Below, piece by piece: positions 51,487 to 58,772 of a stretch of DNA of 64,000 nt. Position numbers and translations under genes: made by a program. The notes under the pieces were generated by a model that ran no database searches, was not told where the DNA came from, and saw only the letters and a program-made list of their open reading frames with translations. Origin of the DNA: Chloroflexi bacterium HGW-Chloroflexi-3 (GTDB taxonomy: Bacteria; Chloroflexota; Anaerolineae; Anaerolineales; Anaerolineaceae); the NCBI GenBank assembly GCA_002842045.1, contig PHBX01000011.1:124001-188000 (forward strand). Reading direction: 5' to 3'. Every line of letters starts with the position of its first letter. Position 1 is the stretch's first letter.

Positions 51487-53550
51487 TTACTTACTTTCGA
51501 AATCCTGATGGAGCAGAGAACTGAAAAGAATATTTTGCCATTTTTGTAATTGATAATGCATTTGGGTAGCGTCGTTAATAGTCCTATCAAAGTGTAATTT
51601 TTCAGGATGCAACACGAATGCCAAAGTTTGGTCACCACCAATACCTCCATGATGGGCAAGCAGATTCTCAAATGCTGGTATTTGCCCCGTTTCAGGGTTA
51701 TATCGGCTCTGGATAACGATATCCCCAACATTTGAGTACGAAAATAATTTTTCTAATTGCCAGGCTGCGGTTTCATCGTATATAGCCAGCGGATTCTGAC
51801 CTTCAAAATCCTTAGAATTGAGGTAGTAAATTCCTTCTGCATTGATAACAACTGGTCCATTGATATATGAGTCGATCCCCAGAAATCCGATCCCTGGATG
51901 GCAAATCAATGCTTCAATCAAATTTGGATAAAGCTCTTTGATCTCCTCCAGTAAAAGTCTTTGTGTTATGTGTGTAAAGTACAACATCGCCAGACTGCCT
52001 GAGGTGCATAAAACCATATCTGATTGTTTTACCTGGGTATCCTTTTGAGGAAGGTCAAAATAAAAATAATTTCCTTTGTCTTTCTTATATTGTTCATAAA
52101 TGCGTCGGGCTGTTTTGTTCAATTTTTTATGAGGAGCCAGCGCCATTTGTAATAACGAATTTACATATCCTTTCGTTTCTTCGGATGCGCCAGTATCAAC
52201 GATCGAAAATTGGTCCTCAAGAATTCTTTGGATGAGTTGTTCAAGCGTAATACCAAATCTCTGCTGAAAAGTTGCTCCTTCGGACAAACCGTGATCAGAG
52301 ATGATGACAATTTCGTACATACGCGGGGCATGTTCAATAGCATCGTTGATGCGCTGAATTTGCTTGTCAATATCACGCAGGGTTGTTAAAGCGCCGGGGC
52401 TGGAAACTCCTGTGTGATGGGCTACCACATCATAACCAAAATAAGTCGCGTAGATGGTCTGACTCCCATGAAACATATCCTCGATCAATAGATGAGTAGT
52501 CAACTCACGAATGAGAACGGCTGAAACAGTACGCTCCAATGCAAATAGTATAGTTCTTCGAATACGAGGACTTCGTCTGGATAAAATTTGTACGGTGGAT
52601 TGATAAAATTCACGGATTAATTCCAGGATCATCAGAAGAACTGTGTGAATGTAGTTATAGGGATTAAGGAAAAAATTATAAAAAATACCACTTTTTTTGG
52701 GGAGTTTTCTAAATTGAGATAATTTACTCATGGTCAGAACAGACCTACCGGCATTTCCCGAAAACATATTCCCCAGACTGGAACTATTAACGGCTAATAA
52801 ACCGCCCTTATGTTGGAAACGTCGTTCAATCATCGCTGTATCGCTTAGATGATTGGAGACCACCAGTTTCTCGCGATCCTTTTCATACCAACGGAATGCA
52901 GGGATGTTTGTGTTTTCTCCATATAAAATACCCATCTGACTTGCAGATGTCTGTGATGGTAGCCCACAATTCCAGGGATGGATCTGATAATTTTTAGCAA
53001 CAAAATTCCGCAGGGTTGGCATGTAACCAAGGTCAATTGCTTCGCAAAGAACATTATAAGAAAGGCCATCAATTTCGATAATGATAAGTCCTGCTGGTTG
53101 GGCACTTTCTGGTGGGAGATCCTTCGGTTTAAGTTTGGGTATGACCGAACGATAATATGAATCATTTTCATCTAACGCCAATAAATTGGAAGCTATCAAA
53201 TTCATAAATGAGATACCCAGAACCACATAAATAACACTTTGATAATCCATAAAATTAAATCCGGGCATGATGAAAGCTACCAATACAATAACAACAATAT
53301 TCAGGAAAAATGAAAATAGTCCCAGTGTTAGAACAGTGAGAGTTATTGTCAACTTCAGAATAAGAGGTCTCAGGATTGCATTTAAAAGCCCAATCAATGT
53401 AACAGCCAAAAATGCATCAACCTCACTGGAAATATATAACCCTGGTAACCAACGTCCTAATGCATATAAAGTTATTGTTTCAACGATCCAAACAATAAGA
53501 ATATGACGCATCCTGCGATATGGTGGGTATGGAAATCTGCCCAATAGCAT
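51487..53550 (-). CDS. Holin-like membrane domain fused to alkaline-phosphatase-type phosphodiesterase
   Basis: A protein of 687 residues. The first about 130 residues contain four helices of the phage-holin-4_2/YvlD type (WIVETITLYALGRWLPGL, LAVTLIGLLNAILRPLI). From about residue 155 there is an alkaline-phosphatase-superfamily domain: LIIIEIDGLSYNVL (metal Asp), the GLPSQTSASQMGILYGEN nucleophile region, FGYDVVAHHTG and IISDHGLSEG (metal Asp/His). Such domains hydrolyse phosphodiesters or transfer phosphoglycerol-type groups outside the cell. The start is uncertain; ATG 53550 has no strong ribosome binding site. Confidence 0.82.
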   Translation of the reverse strand: MLLGRFPYPPYRRMRHILIVWIVETITLYALGRWLPGLYISSEVDAFLAVTLIGLLNAILRPLILKLTITLTVLTLGLFSFFLNIVVIVLVAFIMPGFNFMDYQSVIYVVLGISFMNLIASNLLALDENDSYYRSVIPKLKPKDLPPESAQPAGLIIIEIDGLSYNVLCEAIDLGYMPTLRNFVAKNYQIHPWNCGLPSQTSASQMGILYGENTNIPAFRWYEKDREKLVVSNHLSDTAMIERRFQHKGGLLAVNSSSLGNMFSGNAGRSVLTMSKLSQFRKLPKKSGIFYNFFLNPYNYIHTVLLMILELIREFYQSTVQILSRRSPRIRRTILFALERTVSAVLIRELTTHLLIEDMFHGSQTIYATYFGYDVVAHHTGVSSPGALTTLRDIDKQIQRINDAIEHAPRMYEIVIISDHGLSEGATFQQRFGITLEQLIQRILEDQFSIVDTGASEETKGYVNSLLQMALAPHKKLNKTARRIYEQYKKDKGNYFYFDLPQKDTQVKQSDMVLCTSGSLAMLYFTHITQRLLLEEIKELYPNLIEALICHPGIGFLGIDSYINGPVVINAEGIYYLNSKDFEGQNPLAIYDETAAWQLEKLFSYSNVGDIVIQSRYNPETGQIPAFENLLAHHGGIGGDQTLAFVLHPEKLHFDRTINDATQMHYQLQKWQNILFSSLLHQDFESK

Positions 53551-53633
53551 GTTTTTATTGTACACAGAAAGAAGCTATTTTTCACCTATCTATCAACTTA
53601 TTAAAGTCTTCAGGAAAACAAAGACAAAAATGC

Positions 53634-53662
53634 TTGACAATCACGATCCATTTTTCTAGAAT
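53634..53662 (+). promoter_or_regulatory. Promoter of the MFS transporter gene
   Basis: A consensus TTGACA (53634-53639) and TAGAAT (53657-53662) separated by exactly 17 bases, 66 bases before ATG 53728. Confidence 0.8.
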
Positions 53663-53727
53663 TCAGTATCCCAAAAAAACTACAATTAAAGATGTTCTTT
53701 TCAACATTTATAATTGAGGAGTTGTTT

Positions 53728-55065
53728 ATGGCAACAGAGAGTCTTGCAATATCAGTAGAAAAGCCTGAGAAAAAACAACGGCGTTGGCGAACATTGTTTG
53801 CCTTATCCTTTGGTTATTTTATTGACCAGGGTGAAGGTCAGACCATGTCAGTATTATTTCCCACATTACAGGCATTATGGGGGTTAAGTTATACCAATCT
53901 GGGATTGATTGGAACCATCAAAAGTATTTTACAGGCAGTCAGTGCTCCTTTCTGGGGGTATGCTGCTGATCGATATTCCAGGAAAAAAGTAATTCTGATT
54001 GGGACTGGATTATGGGGTATATGGACAGCGGTTTGCGGTCTGACACAGGATTTTGGACAATTATTAATCATCCGGGCAATTTCTGGAATTGGATTAGGTT
54101 GTTTGATGCCGGCGACATTTTCGATTATGTCCGATGCATTTCCGCCCAAGCAGCGAGGACGGGCATTAGGTGTATTAGAGGCAATAGGAGTTTTTGGGAT
54201 AGTCATTGGTACGCTTGGTTTGGGACTACTCGCCTCACCCACTTTATGGCGTTGGGGCTTTATTTCGTTAGGATTATTCAGTGTGGTTTCCGGTCTGGTT
54301 ATCTGGTTTCTGGTGGATGAACCTGTTCGTGGTGCTTCCGAGCCAGAGCTTATGGGCAAAATAACTGCTGAGGATGCAGCCAAATACAAAGTCCAATTCA
54401 GTGATATTCCGAAGGTTCTAAAGATCCCAACTATCTGGGTAGCAATTGCGCAAGGATTGGCAGGCACAATGCCATGGGTGGTAATGGGATTGTATATCAT
54501 AACCTGGTTTGTGAATGTGCGCGGATTAACCGAGTCGTTGGCGTCTGTAGCTTTTGCGGGTATTGTGGTTGGCACAGCTTTGTCAAACATCATTGGTGGA
54601 TTTCTAGGCGATTGGGCAGAGACGAAAAGCCCCAAATATGGTCGTACAGCAATTGGCCAAATTTCCATTATTTCGGGTATTCCGTTGACCTATATATTAT
54701 TTACCCAAACCGACAACTGGTCTTTTGGTCAACTGGTTGCATTGTGCGCGGTAACTGCCTTGCTCATCAGCTGGCCGGGAAAAGGTGCTAAAGAGCCTAT
54801 GATGCAGGGGGCGGTGCCACCTGAATTGCGTGGAACCGCCTTTGCGATGGTTACTTTTATCGAAAGCGGATTTGCAGCTTTTGCTGCCTACATTGCCGGT
54901 GTACTGGCAGACAAAATTGGATTCACTGAAGCAATGATCTGGACAATCCCATTCCCGTGGATTATCTGTGCTGCCCTATTTACATTATTCTATTGGGCAT
55001 ACCCTCGTGACTCGAAGATATTAAGGGATCAGATGCAAGAGCGAGCAAAAGAAATTGAAGCATAA
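53728..55065 (+). CDS. MFS transporter
   Basis: A 445-residue major facilitator with twelve predicted helices. The loop 2-3 motif is GYAADRYSRKKVILIGTGLWG (residues about 75-95, shown once as two pieces GYAADRYSRKK and VILIGTG), and a matching PPKQRGRALGVLEAIG occurs after helix 4. The sequence ends with a charged tail. ATG 53728 has GAGGAG seven bases upstream. The specificity is not evident; the layout resembles sugar-phosphate/aromatic acid or hexuronate transporters (ACS/AAHS types). A bidirectional terminator follows. Confidence 0.9.
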   Translation: MATESLAISVEKPEKKQRRWRTLFALSFGYFIDQGEGQTMSVLFPTLQALWGLSYTNLGLIGTIKSILQAVSAPFWGYAADRYSRKKVILIGTGLWGIWTAVCGLTQDFGQLLIIRAISGIGLGCLMPATFSIMSDAFPPKQRGRALGVLEAIGVFGIVIGTLGLGLLASPTLWRWGFISLGLFSVVSGLVIWFLVDEPVRGASEPELMGKITAEDAAKYKVQFSDIPKVLKIPTIWVAIAQGLAGTMPWVVMGLYIITWFVNVRGLTESLASVAFAGIVVGTALSNIIGGFLGDWAETKSPKYGRTAIGQISIISGIPLTYILFTQTDNWSFGQLVALCAVTALLISWPGKGAKEPMMQGAVPPELRGTAFAMVTFIESGFAAFAAYIAGVLADKIGFTEAMIWTIPFPWIICAALFTLFYWAYPRDSKILRDQMQERAKEIEA

Positions 55066-55081
55066 TTAATTTCCATCGAAC

Positions 55082-55120
55082 AAAAAAAGAAGGTTCAAGA
55101 AATCTGAGCCTTCTTATTTT
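55082..55120. terminator. Bidirectional terminator after the MFS gene
   Basis: AAGAAGGTTCA and TGAGCCTTCTT form an 11-bp stem with one wobble pair, seven As before and ATTTT after, between convergent genes. Confidence 0.85.
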
Positions 55121-55128
55121 GATCTGGC

Positions 55129-55667
55129 TTAATCGGATGTGAAATCTGGATGGATTCTGTTTTGAAATTCATTGATTGGAAAAAAGTTGTTACTATGACC
55201 ACTGAAAACAGTCATATCATGAAGACAAATGAATAAAGACGACCATCGATCTGCTGCTTTTTGAGCCTGGTTGATTTCTTTTTCTCGTTCTTTCTTTTTG
55301 GCTGTATATTGCTCATTAAGATAACGGCGAAATATAAAGTAAACCAAAAGAAAAATCACCGGAAATGCGAACTTTTCATCAAATTCCTGTTGCATTCCAG
55401 AAATAATAACCAGCAGTAGGATATAATACCCACAAAGATGCTGATTAAAACATCTGGAGGAATAATTAGCCAGATTGGTAACCTTTCCAGTGTGGGAGGT
55501 TTAATTTTACGGATTAAAGATTTGATTTGATCAGGTTGAATGCTAAACCTTGCAATGACTTTCTGATCCTTTTCAATTAATCCAAAAAAAAGGTCTTCAA
55601 TCAAAATTGTTTGATCTGATTGAGAACAGGAAGGACATTTGATTTGGAATTGTATGGGTAATGACAT
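55129..55667 (-). pseudogene. Frameshifted zinc-ribbon membrane protein gene
   Basis: Two overlapping minus-strand frames (55667-55356 and 55395-55129) read as one protein when joined near 55400-55420. The first part has a zinc-ribbon-like CPSC (only one CxxC seen) and a membrane helix starting LIIPPDVLISIFVG; continuing in the second frame gives YYILLLVIISGMQQEFDE, another helix (FAFPVIFLLVYFIF), a basic coiled coil and a final W..LFICLHDMTVFSGHSNN segment. That last segment resembles the W..L..C..D..VF tail known to me from zinc-ribbon proteins of this phylum. Two separate genes with a 40-base overlap are less likely. A sequencing indel is possible. Confidence 0.65.
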
Positions 55668-55676
55668 TCTTAATCC

Positions 55677-56582
55677 TCAAACATAGTTTTGAAAACTCTC
55701 GATCGCCAGAATCATCCCCAGGAAAACATCTGCCCCTGATGAATTTCCCCAGCGTGAAAGCTCCAGGGCTTGCTGTTGGAAAGGGGTATCTGCGCTCATC
55801 AATACATCAGCCATTTCTTGAATCCTCGCATCTGCTTCTCCTTGCATGGCACATTCAAACAAAGTACTGCTGACTGAAGTTGTTTTTATCTTAAATGTTG
55901 CCAATAGTTGATCCTCGACTTCTGTCATCCAATTGACTTCAGGAAACCAGCGTCTCCGTATAAAAGTCAATCCGGTTAATAGATCATCGCCTGAAGGGGT
56001 TAGTCCCCGACCTGATCCAACCAGAAGATTGGCTAGCGAAAGAATGGATTCGATATTTTTTAGGCTCATCGATATTCTTAGAAGTTTGATTGTGTTCCAG
56101 GATGAAAAGAGCCATGTATTGTCAGTTTCCAAATAGAGCGTATCAGAAACAAACGGCATCAGCAGGGGGGCATAACCCTGTTCGTTTTTCAAAAAACTGA
56201 GTTGTCGGGCAGCAGCCAAAATGCGTTTCTGTTGTTCTTCATCGGACATATTAAGAACAGGTTTTGGTGGTGTTTTCCAGATTTTCTTTATCTTTATGGA
56301 AACTGGATACTTAGAATGATCAAAATTAATCGTTTGGTCTGACATATTAATTTCCAACTCATCTTCATTCTTCCATTGCTCAATGAGTGGAAGATTTGCA
56401 ATGATATTAACAGGTCCTAAATATCTGGTATTTGTAAGAAATACGATTGAACCCTGGAGATTAATAAATAAGCCTCTGGAAGTAATTCCCCAAATTTTTC
56501 CTATCTTTGAGCCAGACAGTAAATCCAGAGCGAATTTTCCTATGATCGTTTCGTTATTGATAAGAACAATTTCAGATTCCAT
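55677..56582 (-). CDS. DUF2877 (AllH-like) protein
   Basis: A 301-residue protein of DUF2877, related to AllH, a component of the oxamate carbamoyltransferase system. Visible motifs are LVGSGRGLTPSGDDLLTG at about residues 187-204 and WGNSSGADVFLGMILA near residue 284. AllH normally works with FdrA-like AllF/AllG proteins; none is present here. The N-terminal part (about 1-110) is beta-rich. It is nine bases upstream of the frameshifted gene and shares its strand. The function as a stand-alone protein is unknown. Confidence 0.8.
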   Translation of the reverse strand: MESEIVLINNETIIGKFALDLLSGSKIGKIWGITSRGLFINLQGSIVFLTNTRYLGPVNIIANLPLIEQWKNEDELEINMSDQTINFDHSKYPVSIKIKKIWKTPPKPVLNMSDEEQQKRILAAARQLSFLKNEQGYAPLLMPFVSDTLYLETDNTWLFSSWNTIKLLRISMSLKNIESILSLANLLVGSGRGLTPSGDDLLTGLTFIRRRWFPEVNWMTEVEDQLLATFKIKTTSVSSTLFECAMQGEADARIQEMADVLMSADTPFQQQALELSRWGNSSGADVFLGMILAIESFQNYV

Positions 56583-56781
56583 AATGTTCTCATATATTAA
56601 ACCATCGATTTGATTAAATAGGGATTAAGATCACATATGAATGATGTATATGTAGCTTGACTTTCAAAAAAAATAGTGCATAATAACAATTGGATATGAT
56701 GTTGTCTGACAACTTTAATGGTGATTATTGTGGAAAAATTCAGGAGGTATTGCAACTATCTATTATGTTGATGGTATATTT

Positions 56782-56812
56782 CGATACGGTTTTTTTATCG
56801 TATCGTTTTTTT
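56782..56812 (+). promoter_or_regulatory. Hairpin with T-run upstream of the cyclase-family gene
   Basis: CGATACG (56782-56788) and CGTATCG (56799-56805) pair around a T-rich loop and are followed by seven Ts. No plus-strand gene lies upstream in the 287-base space, so it is either an attenuator, the operator of an unknown regulator, or the 3' end of a small RNA. TTGTCA at 56810-56815 then follows. Confidence 0.5.
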
Positions 56813-56869
56813 GTCAAGAATTGGTATTATTAGAATATAGCAAAGTAATTTTATAGAAGAGGAGAAAAA

Positions 56870-57751
56870 ATGAAATTTATTGATCTCACTATACCGTTAG
56901 GGATTGGCACACCTCCATGGCCAACCTATGAACCATTGCAGGTTAAATATAATAAACGCTTAGCCCCAAATGGAGCCAATGGTCAACTTTTGACACATTC
57001 AAATCACCTCGGTACCCATCTAGATGGAGAAATTCATTTCTACACACCAGGAAAAGATATTGCTTCTCTTGATATGGATTTCCTTATCCATGAAGCAGCA
57101 ATTGTTGATCTGAGTGATGTGGTTGCTGATTATGATGTGTACACCAGCAAAATGATTGAAGAACGTGTGGAAGTTAAAGAAGGCGACATTCTGATTATTC
57201 ATACCGGTTATCATCACTTTGGTTGGGATCAACCCACAGCTGATGAAATCCGCTACATGGTCATGCATCCAGGTCCAGGTGCTGAATTTGTTGAATGGGC
57301 AAAATCCAAAAAATTACGCTGGATTGGTGTTGACTGCGGTAGCGCTGATCATCCCATGAATACCATCATTCGTAACTGGATGCCCCGCCAAACAAAGCAA
57401 GCCGAATATGTATTCAAGAAGAAACTGGGTATGGAGTTAGCTGAGTTCTTCGATGATGATAAATACCAACAAATGCACATCAAAATGTTCCCGGATCACA
57501 TCATTCATGCAGAGTGTCTGGGCGGTGATCTCGACCTATTGCTCAACCGACGTGTGCAGGTCGGGTTTTTCCCCTGGCGTTTTGTGGATGGTGAATCTTC
57601 TATTGGTCGTTGTGTGGCCATGGTTGAGGATGATGAATATGAAAAGTTGATGGCAAAGAAAGCAACCATGACAAAGACAAAACATGGTGATGCCACCAAC
57701 CAGGCCCATGTTGAAAGTTTAAATAAAATTAGCGCAGAAAATCTGAGCTAA
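56870..57751 (+). CDS. Cyclase-family metal hydrolase (kynurenine-formamidase-like)
   Basis: A 293-residue member of the cyclase family (Pfam Cyclase), which includes kynurenine formamidase and isatin hydrolase. The metal motif HxGTHxD appears as HLGTHLD (residues 46-52) with EIHFY just after, and a second region with HPGPGAEFVEWAKSKK, GVDCGSADHPMNT fits the family. The segment from about 180 to 293 extends beyond the usual 210-220 residues and has an Arg-, Asp- and Lys-rich tail. AGAGGAG lies before the ATG. It is followed after 42 bases by a GNAT-like gene in the same operon. Natural substrate unknown. Confidence 0.85.
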   Translation: MKFIDLTIPLGIGTPPWPTYEPLQVKYNKRLAPNGANGQLLTHSNHLGTHLDGEIHFYTPGKDIASLDMDFLIHEAAIVDLSDVVADYDVYTSKMIEERVEVKEGDILIIHTGYHHFGWDQPTADEIRYMVMHPGPGAEFVEWAKSKKLRWIGVDCGSADHPMNTIIRNWMPRQTKQAEYVFKKKLGMELAEFFDDDKYQQMHIKMFPDHIIHAECLGGDLDLLLNRRVQVGFFPWRFVDGESSIGRCVAMVEDDEYEKLMAKKATMTKTKHGDATNQAHVESLNKISAENLS

Positions 57752-57793
57752 TTTAATTAAAAATTTTTATTGTAAATAAAAAGGAGAATTATT

Positions 57794-58519
57794 GTGAAAT
57801 ACGAATTACCAACCAAAGCATCTCAAGAAGTTTTAAGCATTGATGCTCGAGAAATCGAAGCTATGTTGCAAGGGCCAAAGCTCGCCATTCCTGCTTTCCC
57901 GGAATGTATGCTGAAGTTAAAAGACGGTCGCACTCTCTATATCCGCGAAGCAAAAATGGAAGAAGTACCAGCCATGTTAAGCTACATGGAAAAATTGATG
58001 AAAGTTGAACACGACTTCTATGATATCGTTGGTTCACGCGTCTACTCAGAAATTTTGGGCTGGAAACGAAAACGCCTTAAGGACCCTTACACCCTGGTTG
58101 GTCTGGTAGATGGTGTCTGGGCTGGTTTTGCCAATGGTCGTTTGATGAATGAAGATATCAATATCAGCCTCCATACCATGGCTCTCATCCGCGGTGGTCG
58201 CATTGGCGCTGCCATGTACTATGCTAAAGCCTATTATGGTTTTGAAATCATCGGAAACAAAGAATGGTGGGCAACCTACGAATCTTACAATGGTTGGTTA
58301 CGCTGGGGTCTTGGAATGGCACAACCCAGCTACCCATGGCCGGATGTTCAGCATGAACTCGGTGGCGCAAAAGTTTTCTATGTCACCAAAAAATACTGGG
58401 ATTCAACTGTAAAAGAGTATGTCCGCCAGATGGTTGGCGCTGATCTCGACTTTAATGTAACTGATGAAGTTCGCAAGGCAAATGAAAAATTCGTTGTTCC
58501 AGAAGAAGTTTTAGTCTAG
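57794..58519 (+). CDS. Uncharacterised protein with possible GNAT-like core
   Basis: A 241-residue cytosolic protein with no secretion signal. A distant GNAT pattern is visible: LYIREAKMEEVPAMLSYMEKL (helix 1), YTLVGLVDGVWAGFANGRL (strands 2-3) and RGGRIGAAMYYAKAYY, which has the R-x-x-G-x-G/A form of the acyl-CoA loop, near residues 136-151. After that the sequence (WATYESYNGWLRWGLGMAQPSYPWP) does not match well. The start is GTG 57794 with AAAGGAG eight bases upstream. It is in an operon with the cyclase-family gene and ends at a strong terminator. Codon use is like that of a highly expressed gene. Confidence 0.65.
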   Translation: MKYELPTKASQEVLSIDAREIEAMLQGPKLAIPAFPECMLKLKDGRTLYIREAKMEEVPAMLSYMEKLMKVEHDFYDIVGSRVYSEILGWKRKRLKDPYTLVGLVDGVWAGFANGRLMNEDINISLHTMALIRGGRIGAAMYYAKAYYGFEIIGNKEWWATYESYNGWLRWGLGMAQPSYPWPDVQHELGGAKVFYVTKKYWDSTVKEYVRQMVGADLDFNVTDEVRKANEKFVVPEEVLV

Positions 58520-58539
58520 ATTTATAAATCAACCAGTTG

Positions 58540-58569
58540 GCAGGGAGTTTCATTAACTCCCTGCTTTTT
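58540..58569 (+). terminator. Terminator of the cyclase/GNAT-like operon
   Basis: GCAGGGAGTT and AACTCCCTGC form a 10-bp perfect stem with a five-base loop and five Ts, 20 bases after the stop. Confidence 0.92.
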
Positions 58570-58594
58570 AGTTAATTGACCTGAATTTTCTCAT

Positions 58595-58633
58595 ATTAGT
58601 GTCCTGCTTTAGTGCCCTGCTTTAGTGTCCTGA
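58595..58633. repeat. Three tandem 13-base repeats
   Basis: ATTAGTGTCCTGC, TTTAGTGCCCTGC and TTTAGTGTCCTGA follow one another without gap. The stretch lies between two terminators, so it is likely neutral or a small binding-site array. Confidence 0.7.
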
Positions 58634-58723
58634 AAATTGATTTTCCAGGCGTAAATCGGGTCTTTTTTTTCAAAAGTGAGAAACTCGGGTTGAATCAATA
58701 TCAAATTGATCCTACCGAAATTT

Positions 58724-58757
58724 TAAAAAAAAAGGTCAGGGAAATCCTGACCTTTTA
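58724..58757 (-). terminator. Terminator of the nirS-like gene
   Basis: AAAAGGTCAGG and CCTGACCTTTT form an 11-bp stem; on the minus strand a run of nine Ts follows. It begins 16 bases after the stop codon. Confidence 0.92.
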
Positions 58758-58772
58758 AGAGATAGCTATTTT

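Noticed and set aside
51487..53550. Prophage remnant because of the holin-like domain.
   Set aside because: No other phage gene is nearby and the holin-4_2 type is common in chromosomal YvlD-like proteins.
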